64,000 nt of DNA, from contig NZ_FRCW01000010.1 in assembly GCF_900143055.1 (NCBI RefSeq), positions 1 to 64,000 on the forward strand. Direction: 5' to 3'. How positions within the stretch are numbered: the stretch's first letter is position 1; every line of letters begins with the position of its first letter. A program made the translations under genes and the position numbers. The stretch is from Fibrobacter sp. UWR3 (GTDB lineage: Bacteria > Fibrobacterota > Fibrobacteria > Fibrobacterales > Fibrobacteraceae). Below the pieces are notes generated by a model that worked only from the letters and a program-made list of their open reading frames with translations, had not been told where the DNA came from and made no database searches. Shown here piece after piece: positions 9,905 to 18,140 of this stretch.

Positions 9905-10720
9905 ATGAAGTGGTATTTTATTGACGAAAGCATTACCGATGGCGAACGCCGGCAAGGCCCTTATTCTATCGATGAAATCCACGAATTTGTAAACCAGGGA
10001 AAAATAAGCGACAACACGCTCGTGTGGCACAGCGGCGAGAGCGACTGGAAAACATGGAAAGAGGCCGCGCAGGCACTTAAAGAAGACCTGCCGCCCGTCC
10101 CGCCCACAGACGAGGAAATGCTCAAGGACACTATCGAGGCTCTCGAGCAGATTGTCAAGGAAAGCAAGTTCAGGTCGCGCAAGTTCGCCGGGTTCTTCGT
10201 GCGGGCATTCGCATGCGTTGTCGACAACCTCATTCTCGGCTTCTTCGGCGGCATTACGCTGCTCGTACTTTCGGGCGCGGGGGTTCTCGACTTTGAGACC
10301 GTCCAGCAAGCGACAAGCGCCTACATAAACGACCCGATATCTGCCGAAAGCACGAACAAACTATTGAGCACGCCGGGCATAAGCACGTTTATTACCATCT
10401 GGAGCGTGGCGCAGGCCATATACTTCATCGCGTTCCAGGCCATATTCTCGGCCACCCCCGGGAAGATGCTCGCCCGTATCCACATCGAAACCACAGACGG
10501 CGAACGCCTCACCTGGATTACCTCGGCTGCCCGCTACCTGGGCAGCATCCTCACGCAATTTACACTCGCCATATACGGCCTCGGCTACCTGATTGTATGC
10601 ATTGACCCGAAGCGCAGGGCGCTCCACGACTGGATAGCAAGGACATACGTCGTTCACAACACGCCCAAGGGCAAGGACGACAACGCCAAGGAAAGCGAAG
10701 GCGACAAGGAGATTCAGTAA
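9905..10720 (+). CDS. GYF-domain and RDD-family membrane protein
   Basis: The N-terminal part, WYFIDESITDGERRQGPYS through SDWKTW, is a GYF_2-type adaptor domain that usually binds proline-rich peptides. A linker leads to an RDD-family domain with about three membrane segments and the motif GKMLARIHIETTDGERL, common in bacterial membrane proteins of unclear role. The start is taken at ATG 9905, where the GYF domain begins; an in-frame ATG at 9866 would add 13 residues. Neither has a clear ribosome binding site. The stop overlaps the murA start (TAATG), so the two are coupled. Function is unknown; a role near peptidoglycan synthesis is only suggested by the coupling. Confidence 0.85.
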   Translation: MKWYFIDESITDGERRQGPYSIDEIHEFVNQGKISDNTLVWHSGESDWKTWKEAAQALKEDLPPVPPTDEEMLKDTIEALEQIVKESKFRSRKFAGFFVRAFACVVDNLILGFFGGITLLVLSGAGVLDFETVQQATSAYINDPISAESTNKLLSTPGISTFITIWSVAQAIYFIAFQAIFSATPGKMLARIHIETTDGERLTWITSAARYLGSILTQFTLAIYGLGYLIVCIDPKRRALHDWIARTYVVHNTPKGKDDNAKESEGDKEIQ

Positions 10721-12003
10721 TGTACCGTTTTGAAGTCCACCAGGTAAAGAAACCCCTCGAAGGCGAAGTCCAGATTTCGGGAGCGAAGAACGCAGTGCTC
10801 GCCGTGATGGCGGCGGCCCTCCTTGCCGAGGGTGTTTCCGAAATCACGAACGTGCCCCACCTGAAGGACATGAAGACGATGAGCGACGTGCTGCGCATTA
10901 TCGGCTGCCGCATCAGCGGCGAAGCGCACCAGCTCAAGATAGACACCCGCGGAGCCGACCACCTGGAGGCTCCCTACGAGCTGGTGAAGACCATGCGCGC
11001 AAGCTTCTACGTGCTGGGCCCGCTGGTAGCACGTTTCGGGCGTTGCCGCGTGTCGCTCCCCGGCGGATGCGCCTGGGGACCGCGCCCGGTCGACCTTCAC
11101 CTGAAGGGGCTCGAGGCGCTCGGTGCAAAGATTACCCTTACCCGCGGCTACGTGGAGGCCACCTGCGAAGGCAGGCTCCCGGGCGGCACGTTCAACTTCC
11201 CGATATCCAGCGTGGGGGCAACGGTGAACGTGCTCATGGCGGCAACGCTTGCGAAGGGCACGAGCGTGCTGCAGAATGCGGCACTCGAACCCGAAATCGA
11301 CAACCTCGTGGATTACCTCGTCTCGATGGGTGCAAAAATCCAGGGACGCGGAACCCGCACGCTTACCGTGCAGGGCGTAGAAAGCCTCCGCCCCGGCAAG
11401 GGCTACACCATTCCTGACCGTATCGAGGCGGGCACGTACCTCTGCGGCGCGGCAATTACCCGCGGCTGCGTGAAGGTCACGAAGATTATTCCCGAACACA
11501 TCGCCTCTACCCTCGACGCCTTCCGCGAAATGGGCTGCAAGGTAGATGTCGGGAACGACTGGGCGCAGGTCGATGCCCGCGGGCTCGAACTCAAGCCCAT
11601 CAGCATTTCGACCCTCCCCTTCCCCGGATTCCCGACCGACATGCAGGCCCCCCTCATGGCGACGCTTGTCTCGGTGCCGGGCAACAGCCTCATCCAGGAC
11701 ACCGTCTATAACGACCGCTTCAAGCATGTCGCCGAATTGCAGCGCATGGGGGCGAACATCCAGGTGAACGGCAATACCGCGACAATCAAGGGCGGCACGA
11801 AGCTCGAAGGCACCGAAATCATGGGCAGCGACCTGCGTGCAACCGCCGCTCTCGTGCTTGCGGCCCTCGTGGCCGAGGGCGAAAGCACCGTGAGCCGCGT
11901 GTACCACCTGGACCGCGGTTACGAGGACTTCGAAAACAAGATGGCCAAGATCGGCGGTGTCGTCATTCGCCACAGCGATGACGAAGACGACGACGCATTC
12001 TAA
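10720..12003 (+). CDS. murA: UDP-N-acetylglucosamine 1-carboxyvinyltransferase
   Basis: MurA transfers enolpyruvate from phosphoenolpyruvate to UDP-GlcNAc, the first committed step of peptidoglycan synthesis, in the cytoplasm. The 427-residue length is typical. GAKNAVL holds the conserved Lys23. The active-site loop VSLPGGCAWGPRP carries Cys117, the residue attacked by fosfomycin in sensitive enzymes. The C-terminus ends in an Asp/Glu-rich tail (SDDEDDDAF). Its ATG overlaps the preceding gene's stop by one base, so translation is coupled. The only hairpin downstream has its T tract on the opposite strand. Confidence 0.97.
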   Translation: MYRFEVHQVKKPLEGEVQISGAKNAVLAVMAAALLAEGVSEITNVPHLKDMKTMSDVLRIIGCRISGEAHQLKIDTRGADHLEAPYELVKTMRASFYVLGPLVARFGRCRVSLPGGCAWGPRPVDLHLKGLEALGAKITLTRGYVEATCEGRLPGGTFNFPISSVGATVNVLMAATLAKGTSVLQNAALEPEIDNLVDYLVSMGAKIQGRGTRTLTVQGVESLRPGKGYTIPDRIEAGTYLCGAAITRGCVKVTKIIPEHIASTLDAFREMGCKVDVGNDWAQVDARGLELKPISISTLPFPGFPTDMQAPLMATLVSVPGNSLIQDTVYNDRFKHVAELQRMGANIQVNGNTATIKGGTKLEGTEIMGSDLRATAALVLAALVAEGESTVSRVYHLDRGYEDFENKMAKIGGVVIRHSDDEDDDAF

Positions 12004-12020
12004 TTTTTTTTCGGCAATAT

Positions 12021-12048
12021 GAAAAAAGCCCGCGCAGAGCGCGGGCTT
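12021..12048 (-). terminator. Terminator of the tol-pal operon
   Basis: A perfect 10-bp stem (AAGCCCGCGC with GCGCGGGCTT) has an AGA loop. On the minus strand it is followed by a T run; on the plus strand it has only two T. It therefore mainly ends the minus-strand operon but may also shield murA. Confidence 0.85.
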
Positions 12049-12076
12049 CAACAACTACCAAAGAGTGTGCTTTTAA

Positions 12077-13153
12077 CTAGTCCTTCTTGACAGAAGGAAT
12101 CTTCTTCTTTTTCGCGGGTTTCTTCTCGGCGGGAGCAGCTTCCTTTGCGGGCTTTTCCGCCTTCTCGGCAGCCGGAGTTTCGGCCTTCTCCGCAGGCTTC
12201 GCTTCTGCAGCTGGGGCCTGTGCGGCGGGTGCTACGGGCGCTTCAGCAGCGGGTGCGACCGGCGCGGTTTCAGTTGCCGGCGCTGCTGTCGAATCCGAAA
12301 CCGGTTGCGGTTCCACGGTGTTCCCTTCCAGCAGTTCCTGCAGGATTTCTGCCGCCTGTTCAAATTCGCCAGACGTTGCGCAAGTCTTGCTCGAGAGAAT
12401 CTTCTGCAGGTACTGCTTCTGCATATCGACATTCCCTTCGGTAGCATATATCGCCGAGAGCTTGAACATCGTCGTGCAAAGTTTCTGCCCTTCGGGGAAG
12501 CTCTGCGCAAGCGCCTCGAACACCTTCTTGGCCTTTTCCACCTGGTTCACGTCCATAAGGCAAAGCCCCATCCAGTAGAGGGAATTCTCGCCGAGTTCCC
12601 CATCCTTCATTTGTTCGTAAACCTGCTTGAAGCCGGTGTAGGCAAGCTTGTATTCGCCGCGGTGGTAGTCCGAACGGGCCGTATTGAACATTGCCTCCGC
12701 TTCCACGAGGCGTTCGGCCTCGCGTTCCACGCTGTCCATCGAGATCTGCTGCTGCGGGGCACCGCTCACCACGACCTTCTTCGCCAAGATTTTGTCACTC
12801 TTGCCGAGCAGCATATCAAGGCGGTAGATGATTTCTTCCTGGCGCGAATCGTTCCTTTCGGATTCATCGCTAACCCGGCGCGAAAGCATGGTCAGTTCAG
12901 CCATCATGCGCTTCTGCAGCAAGGCAGAGGCTTCCTGCTGGGCAAGGAGTTCCGCCTTCAGGGAGTCAACGCGCTTGCGGAGGTTCTTGTTATCGGCCCT
13001 AAGCTTATGCATGGCGGAATCGAGATTGCTGAGGACAGCAACCTGCACGTCTGTACCGACATTGCGCATTTCCTCGGTACGGAGCACCGTCATCTGGGAG
13101 CACCCGACTAGGGCGAATGCAATCGAGACAATACCTAAAGCAATTTTTTTCAT
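12077..13153 (-). CDS. cpoB: CpoB/YbgF-like lipoprotein of the Tol-Pal system
   Basis: The lipobox ALVGC places the lipidated cysteine at residue 18. A coiled coil follows at about 45-110, as in the trimerising region of CpoB. TPR-like helical repeats then cover about 150-260 (FNTARSDYHRGEYKLAYTGF, SLYWMGLCLMDVNQVEKAKK). The last 90 residues are a low-complexity Ala/Pro/Glu/Lys tail, which is not usual. CpoB coordinates Tol activity with peptidoglycan synthesis during division. Position as last gene after tolQ-tolR-tonB-tolB-pal supports the assignment. A lipid anchor instead of a soluble periplasmic form differs from E. coli. Confidence 0.8.
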   Translation of the reverse strand: MKKIALGIVSIAFALVGCSQMTVLRTEEMRNVGTDVQVAVLSNLDSAMHKLRADNKNLRKRVDSLKAELLAQQEASALLQKRMMAELTMLSRRVSDESERNDSRQEEIIYRLDMLLGKSDKILAKKVVVSGAPQQQISMDSVEREAERLVEAEAMFNTARSDYHRGEYKLAYTGFKQVYEQMKDGELGENSLYWMGLCLMDVNQVEKAKKVFEALAQSFPEGQKLCTTMFKLSAIYATEGNVDMQKQYLQKILSSKTCATSGEFEQAAEILQELLEGNTVEPQPVSDSTAAPATETAPVAPAAEAPVAPAAQAPAAEAKPAEKAETPAAEKAEKPAKEAAPAEKKPAKKKKIPSVKKD

Positions 13154-13191
13154 TTTCTACGCTAGTTATTAGTTTAATTCAATTCGAGTCT

Positions 13192-13236
13192 AGATCCTTC
13201 GCCACGATGCCTCGCGGCATCTTGCTCAGGATGACG
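13192..13236. repeat. Palindromic dispersed repeat between pal and cpoB
   Basis: GATCCTTCGCC and GCTCAGGATGACG are the ends of the same repeat family as at 6746, with an internal GATGCCTCGCGGCATC hairpin. It sits inside the operon, in the 91-bp pal-cpoB spacer. Confidence 0.7.
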
Positions 13237-13244
13237 CATAAAAA

Positions 13245-13844
13245 TTACTGCTGGATGTTCACGCGGAAGTTGGCACGGCGGTTCTGGGAGTAAGCCTCTT
13301 CGGTTTCACCCTGAGCCTTCGGGGCTTCCTTACCGTAACTCACGGATTCCATACGCTTGCCGTCAATACCGTAGGCGTTCAGGAATTCCTTCACCTTCAT
13401 GGCGCGCTTTGCACCGAGGGTAAAGTTGTAGTCTTCGGTACCGCGGGCGTCGGTGTGGCCCTCGATGGTAAGCGTGAAGCGGGTTTCCTTCAGGAGGAGT
13501 TCACCCACCTGTGCGAGCAGTTCCTTCGCCTTTTCGGTCAGTTCCGAACGGTCGAAATCGAAGTACACGTCTTCGCTCATAATCTGGTTGATGAGCGATT
13601 CGAGGCGGGCGCGTTCCGCTTCAAGGCGTTCGGCCTCGAGGCGCGCGCGTTCGGCGGCGAGGGAATCCTCGTTCACCGCGGGTGCGGGCGCAGCAGCGGG
13701 CTGAGCAGCCGGAGCGGGTGCAGGTGCGGCAGCCGGGGCCGGGGCCGGCGCGGGCTGCGTCTGCGGGGGTTCGTTCTTCGCGCAGCCTACAATGGCGAGG
13801 CATGCGGCAAAAGTAAAAATGGAAAGTTTAGCGATGTTCTTCAT
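13245..13844 (-). CDS. pal: Peptidoglycan-associated lipoprotein Pal
   Basis: Pal anchors the outer membrane to peptidoglycan and is handled by TolB. The signal peptide ends in AIVGC with the lipidated cysteine at residue 21. An Ala/Pro-rich linker spans about 28-60, followed by a short charged helix (ERARLEAERLEAERARLE). The OmpA-like domain runs from about residue 92, with VYFDFDRSEL, IEGHTDARGTEDYN and a final NRRANFRV, where the conserved Asp and Arg contact diaminopimelate. The start overlaps the tolB stop by four bases (ATGA). Confidence 0.96.
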   Translation of the reverse strand: MKNIAKLSIFTFAACLAIVGCAKNEPPQTQPAPAPAPAAAPAPAPAAQPAAAPAPAVNEDSLAAERARLEAERLEAERARLESLINQIMSEDVYFDFDRSELTEKAKELLAQVGELLLKETRFTLTIEGHTDARGTEDYNFTLGAKRAMKVKEFLNAYGIDGKRMESVSYGKEAPKAQGETEEAYSQNRRANFRVNIQQ

Positions 13845-15139
13845 TTAGCACCTTCTTTGGTTTTTTGTTGTTCAATATCTTCGTAGAACCAGGACCACGT
13901 AGGCGATGTGTTCTCGCCGCCCTGGGTAATGCGGGTCACGTTCGCGCCGTCAAACCGCATGATGTAAATCTGGTAAGTCCCGCTACGGTTGCTCGAAAAA
14001 GCAATCAACTTGCCATCGGGCGACCAGGTCGGATGTTCGTTGTTGCCCGCGTTGTTCGTGAGCTGCACGATGTCGCTGCCGTCGAGCGCGCAGGTATAGA
14101 TGTTCATCTTGCCGTTGTCCATCGAGGTATAGACAATGCGATCGCCGTTCGGGGACCAGCTCGCACGCTCGTTGTAACGACCCATGAATGTCACGCGGCG
14201 CAGGTCAGAGCCGTCCTTCCCCATCACAAAAATCTGCGGGCCACCGCCACGGTCACTCGTGAACAGCACCTCGGTCGCATACGGGCTCCATGCCGGGCTC
14301 GTCTGGTTGCTCTTCAGGTAGGCGAACTTGCGCGCCTTGCCCGTCTCCATGTTGCCGAGGAACAGGTCTGTCTTCCCGTCGACCGTCGAAGAGAAAAGGA
14401 GTTCGCCCGTACGCGGGTTTACCGCGGGGCTGTACGTCTGGTCGAACTGCGGGAAAATCACGCGTTCCGGCCCGCCGAAGTTCTTGGCATAAAGGTGCGG
14501 GCGGTTCGTCTTGAAGTTCACGTACACAAGCCCCGCATTCCCGCGCGTCCACACGGGCATCATGCTTATCGTAGAATCGCGGGTCACCTGGCTACGGTGA
14601 AAACCGTCGTAGTCAGATACCACCACCTGCTTCACGCCCTCGATTTTCGAGACATACGCAAGCTTGGTGCTCGCCACGCCGCGCTCGCCGGTAATGCGTT
14701 TCGTCACCTTGTCAAAGAACGCGTGTATCGCGCGGCGCAAGTCCTTCTGCTTCAGGGTGTACGATTCACCGAGCAGCAGGTCCTTCGACTTCGAAACATA
14801 CAGGAAGCATTCCACCTTCAGGGCGCCGTCCTTTTGGGGCGATACCTTCCCCGTCACGTAGTATTCCGCATGGCTACGGCTGAAAAGCGCAAGGTTGAAC
14901 TTGTCGGAGGCAACCACGTCGAACCGGCCCGAAAGGTTCGCGTCGCGGGTAACAATCTGGTGCGGGCGTTCCTCCATCCATTCGATACCAGGCTTCTCCT
15001 CGAACGGGACGACGCCAAGCGGAATGGTCTTGAACACGGAAATACCCACGTCGACAGCAATCGTATCGATAGAGGCAAACGCATTCGGTACGGCAAGCAT
15101 CAACAGGGCAAGAAACGCGATAATCTTCTTCATAAACAT
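13841..15139 (-). CDS. tolB: Periplasmic Tol protein TolB
   Basis: TolB is the periplasmic beta-propeller that binds Pal and is controlled by TolA. A signal peptide (LLMLAVPNAFA) is followed by an N-terminal alpha/beta domain and then WD40-like PD40 repeats: SPAWSPYATEVLFTSDR, RASWSPNGDRIVYTS, HPTWSPDGKLIAFSSNR, TSPTWSW. The 432-residue length is normal. ATG 15139 and ATG 15133 are both possible; an AGG sits just upstream. It overlaps pal by four bases and follows the TonB-like gene by five, so the operon is tightly coupled. Confidence 0.95.
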   Translation of the reverse strand: MFMKKIIAFLALLMLAVPNAFASIDTIAVDVGISVFKTIPLGVVPFEEKPGIEWMEERPHQIVTRDANLSGRFDVVASDKFNLALFSRSHAEYYVTGKVSPQKDGALKVECFLYVSKSKDLLLGESYTLKQKDLRRAIHAFFDKVTKRITGERGVASTKLAYVSKIEGVKQVVVSDYDGFHRSQVTRDSTISMMPVWTRGNAGLVYVNFKTNRPHLYAKNFGGPERVIFPQFDQTYSPAVNPRTGELLFSSTVDGKTDLFLGNMETGKARKFAYLKSNQTSPAWSPYATEVLFTSDRGGGPQIFVMGKDGSDLRRVTFMGRYNERASWSPNGDRIVYTSMDNGKMNIYTCALDGSDIVQLTNNAGNNEHPTWSPDGKLIAFSSNRSGTYQIYIMRFDGANVTRITQGGENTSPTWSWFYEDIEQQKTKEGAK

Positions 15140-15144
15140 TCAAC

Positions 15145-15879
15145 CTAGTTCGGAGTAAAGTTAAAATGCAGCACGAGGCTCGGGGCGCGGTAGTTCGGCG
15201 GCAGTTCGGGCACCTTCGAAATCTGCACCGCGCGCACGGAAAGGTGGTCCCACGCCTTGTTGCCCGACGACTTCTTGAGAATCACTGCGGTAATACCGCC
15301 GAAGCGGTCCACCTGGAACTGCACGGTTGTCTTCGCATCGCGGCCCACCTTCAAGTCCTTGGGCGGCTTAAAGTTGCTCATGATAATCTTCTTAAGCTGT
15401 TCGAGATAGACCTGCATCAGCGGATCCATGTCCACGGAACCCACCGGATTCAGACTCGGGGCCTCCACTGCAACGGGCAGGTCGAGATCGTCGACCGGGA
15501 AATCCTCCTGCGGTTCCGGTTCGGGCTCCGGTTCTGGTTCCGGCGGAACCTCTTCGTGCACCTCCTCGGGCTTCTGCTCCGGCTCGGGCTTAATCTCCGG
15601 CGGCAATTCCTTGTTCACCTTGGGCTTGGGCGGCTCCTTGGGCTTAGGCGGCTCGGGGGGCCTCGGCTGTACCGGCTTCGGGGGCGGAGGTGGCTGGGCC
15701 ACCTGCACCATCTCGAACACGGGAATTTTCTCGGGTTCAGGCTTCAGGTTCACGTAATGCAGCCCGATAAAGAACGCCACGACGGCAAAATGGAAGACAA
15801 CCGCCACGACGATTATCTTCACGAGCGTGGAATCCACGTCCGAGCTGAAGTACTTTATCCTTTCTTCTTCCTTGCTCAT
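15145..15879 (-). CDS. TonB/TolA-like energy-transducing protein
   Basis: A 244-residue bitopic protein. A single membrane segment at about 22-42 (IIVVAVVFHFAVVAFFIGL) is followed by a periplasm-spanning Pro/Glu/Lys region at about 52-130 with PPPPPKP and repeated EPEP units. The C-terminal TonB_C-type domain at about 160-244 includes TTVQFQVDRFGGITAVILKK. TonB or TolA couples the proton motive force to outer-membrane events through an ExbB/ExbD or TolQ/TolR motor. The setting (motor genes upstream, tolB and pal downstream) argues for the TolA role although the sequence looks TonB-like. It overlaps the TolR/ExbD gene by four bases. Confidence 0.9.
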   Translation of the reverse strand: MSKEEERIKYFSSDVDSTLVKIIVVAVVFHFAVVAFFIGLHYVNLKPEPEKIPVFEMVQVAQPPPPPKPVQPRPPEPPKPKEPPKPKVNKELPPEIKPEPEQKPEEVHEEVPPEPEPEPEPEPQEDFPVDDLDLPVAVEAPSLNPVGSVDMDPLMQVYLEQLKKIIMSNFKPPKDLKVGRDAKTTVQFQVDRFGGITAVILKKSSGNKAWDHLSVRAVQISKVPELPPNYRAPSLVLHFNFTPN

Positions 15880-16283
15880 TTACCCGGTTTTTCTTTAGGA
15901 TTCATCGTAAGGAACCCGAGTTTTGTCACGCCCAATTTTTGCACCTGCGTAACGACCTTCATCACGAGCCCGTAATGGACGTTCTCGTCGGAATTGATGA
16001 CGACCGCCATCTCGCCGTTCCAGAGGGACTTGAACACGTTGTTGAAACTGCTGAAATCCACCTGCATGTCGGCGATGTAGATTTCCTCGTCCTTGGTAAT
16101 GGACACCTTCAAAAGCTTTTCCTGCTCCATCGTCGGGGCTTCGGCCTTCGGGAGGTCGACCTTCACGCCCTGGCTCATGAGCGGCGCAGAAATGATGAAC
16201 ACGATAAGAATCGAGAACACGATGTCGATCATGTTCGTGAGGTTCATCTCCTGCTTGAGTTCTTTTCCGCGGCTACGCTTCAC
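15876..16283 (-). CDS. tolR: ExbD/TolR-family motor protein
   Basis: A 135-residue bitopic protein. The short N-terminus is followed by one membrane helix (DIVFSILIVFIISAPLM) preceded by the conserved Asp of the family (NMIDIVF), which is needed for proton-driven motion. The remainder is a small periplasmic domain. With TolQ it forms the motor that energises the TonB/TolA-like protein. Four-base overlap with the next gene and a nine-base gap after tolQ show one operon. ExbD is an equally good family name; I use tolR because of tolB and pal. Confidence 0.93.
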   Translation of the reverse strand: MKRSRGKELKQEMNLTNMIDIVFSILIVFIISAPLMSQGVKVDLPKAEAPTMEQEKLLKVSITKDEEIYIADMQVDFSSFNNVFKSLWNGEMAVVINSDENVHYGLVMKVVTQVQKLGVTKLGFLTMNPKEKPGK

Positions 16284-16292
16284 CTAGGCCTC

Positions 16293-16985
16293 CTAGCCGG
16301 CAACTTCTTCGAGGGCAAGCAGGTCGCCGCGCTTGAAGAGGCTCAATACCTGCGAACCGAAGTTGAAGTAAGAGATTTCGTTCTGGCCGTTGCAGCTGGT
16401 AAAGTAGTTGTAGCCCGCAGAGGCGGGGATAGCGACCACGAGGCCGCCCACCGTGGTAATCAAGGCCATGGCGATACCCGGAGCGACAACGGAGAGGTCG
16501 GCGGAACCGTGCTGGCCAATCTGGAAGAACGCAATCATGATACCCCACACCGTACCCAAAAGGCCGAAGAACGGGGCCAGGTTCGAACTTGTGGCAAGGA
16601 AGCTCAGGTAGCGGTCTTCGGTAAGGCGCAGGCCCTCGATGGAGCGCTGGATGGTGTCTTCCAGGAGCGATGCGCGGTGCTGGATGGAGTCGTAACTCAC
16701 GAAGTTACTGAACTTGGAGGCTTCCTTCAGCACTTCGGCCGTAAGGCGGCGGAGCGCACTGTCCTCGGCTGTCTCGCAGAGGCCCTGCAGTTGCACGAAC
16801 TGCGTGACCGTGCTGAACTTGCGGAAAAACTCGGCGTTCGCGTGCTTGCTCCTGCGGTAGGTGAAGAACTTCACAATGATGATTCCCCAGGAACCGAGCG
16901 ACATGACGGCCAAGATACCGAGCACGACAAGCGTCGCGATATCGGACTGCAGCACCATTTGCACAAGAGGGATGGAATTGTTCAA
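16293..16985 (-). CDS. tolQ: MotA/TolQ/ExbB proton channel protein
   Basis: The stator pore of the Tol motor, with three membrane segments: one near the N-terminus and two near the C-terminus. FFGLLGTVWGIMIAF and IAMALITTVGGLVVAIPASAGYNYF are the family signatures, and the Thr/Pro residues line the channel. The start is assigned as TTG at 16983-16985, because a strong GAGGAGG (16991-16997) lies five bases upstream. An earlier in-frame start would place this site inside the gene. It is the first gene of the tol-pal operon. Confidence 0.93.
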   Translation of the reverse strand: MNNSIPLVQMVLQSDIATLVVLGILAVMSLGSWGIIIVKFFTYRRSKHANAEFFRKFSTVTQFVQLQGLCETAEDSALRRLTAEVLKEASKFSNFVSYDSIQHRASLLEDTIQRSIEGLRLTEDRYLSFLATSSNLAPFFGLLGTVWGIMIAFFQIGQHGSADLSVVAPGIAMALITTVGGLVVAIPASAGYNYFTSCNGQNEISYFNFGSQVLSLFKRGDLLALEEVAG

Positions 16986-17164
16986 AAGAACCTCCTCAGA
17001 AAAAATTCCGGGCGAAAACATACGCCCCGTGCACAATGTAGCAAAAATATATGATTCAGACCAAGCAAAAGAAACTTTATTCGGGAAAAAAAGCGAACTT
17101 CAGAATCATACAGACCTAACACACAAAAAAGCAGCTTTTAGTCTGTAAAAAATGAAAATAGGCC

Positions 17165-17998
17165 CTACACAAGGCCTTCAAGTTCCTTGACGTGAAAGCT
17201 CCTGCGATGCACCGGAGTAAACCCGAATTTACGAATGGCGGAGAGATGCACCGGCGAGGGGTAGCCCGCGTTCTTCTCGAATCCGTAAGCCGGATACTTT
17301 TCTGCTAGTTTGTCCATATAGCGGTCTCGGAAGACCTTCGCAAGGATGGAGGCCGCAGAGATGCTCGCGATGCGCCCGTCGCCCTTCACGACAGGCATCT
17401 GCATCTCGGCAGGAACACCGCGAATCTTGAGGTTGCCATCGACCGCGATGAAAACCTGCGGCACCCGCTTGTCACCCTGGAGGGAGTCCGCAGGACGACC
17501 GATAGGGTCCTCCTCCGCAAAACTCCCCTTCACCTCCACGGGAATCTCGGGTGCGGGAGCGTCGAGCCCCTGCATTCCCAAAGCCTGCAGCGCTCGCCGC
17601 ATCGCCAAGAAGTCCGCCTCGAGAATGTTTATCTCGTCGATTTCCTTCTCGCTCGCACTCGCAATCGCATAGCAGGCACACGCGTCCTTCACCGCATCGA
17701 ACATGGCCTCGCGCTTCTTGCGGGAAAGCTTCTTCGAGTCGTTCAGTTCGGGCATGATGTCGGGTGCCTTCAGCACGGCGGCGCAAGCCACCACGGGGCC
17801 GGCAAGCGGGCCGCGGCCGACCTCGTCGATGCCGACCAAGATTACGTTCTTCTTCGCGCCTACATCCGCAAGCGAAAACAGGTCGAGAGTATCCACACCA
17901 CCGACAGATGCAGGGTCGGCGACAAACTTCCGCAAAAGGGTCTCCCCTTCTACCGGAGTTTCGACATTTTCCAGGAATGCGGGCAGTTTAAATTTCAT
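17165..17998 (-). CDS. rnhB: Ribonuclease HII
   Basis: Removes ribonucleotides misincorporated in DNA and degrades RNA in RNA:DNA hybrids. Catalytic motif GIDEVGRGPLAGPVV lies near residue 57, with later conserved segments ISAASILAKVFRD and YPAYGFEKNAGYPSPVH. At 277 residues it is longer than usual. About 50 extra residues precede the core, and an insert of about 45 residues (centred on EEDPIGRPADS) falls before the conserved VFIAVDGN strand. The insert is Pro/Glu-rich and looks like a surface loop. Confidence 0.95.
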   Translation of the reverse strand: MKFKLPAFLENVETPVEGETLLRKFVADPASVGGVDTLDLFSLADVGAKKNVILVGIDEVGRGPLAGPVVACAAVLKAPDIMPELNDSKKLSRKKREAMFDAVKDACACYAIASASEKEIDEINILEADFLAMRRALQALGMQGLDAPAPEIPVEVKGSFAEEDPIGRPADSLQGDKRVPQVFIAVDGNLKIRGVPAEMQMPVVKGDGRIASISAASILAKVFRDRYMDKLAEKYPAYGFEKNAGYPSPVHLSAIRKFGFTPVHRRSFHVKELEGLV

Positions 17999-18000
17999 AG

Positions 18001-18140
18001 ATTAGTTGTTAGTTATTAGTCATTAGTTGTTAGTTATTGGTTGTTAGTTAAAATTATCGCGCCTTTGGCGCCTAATAAATGCTAATGACTACTGACTAAT
18101 AACCATTGACCAAAAAATTGACCCATGACTAATGACCCAT
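18001..18140. repeat. Degenerate inverted repeat built of TTAGTTATTAGT-like words
   Basis: The left arm (18001-18050) is made of repeated TTAGT/TTATT words. The right arm (about 18078-18140) carries the complementary words (CTAATGACTACTGACTAATAA). Between them is a small GCGCC-TTT-GGCGC hairpin. The element fills the rnhB-purN spacer, and its end forms the purN stop codon and last codons. A shorter patch of similar style lies at about 30405-30430. Confidence 0.6.
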
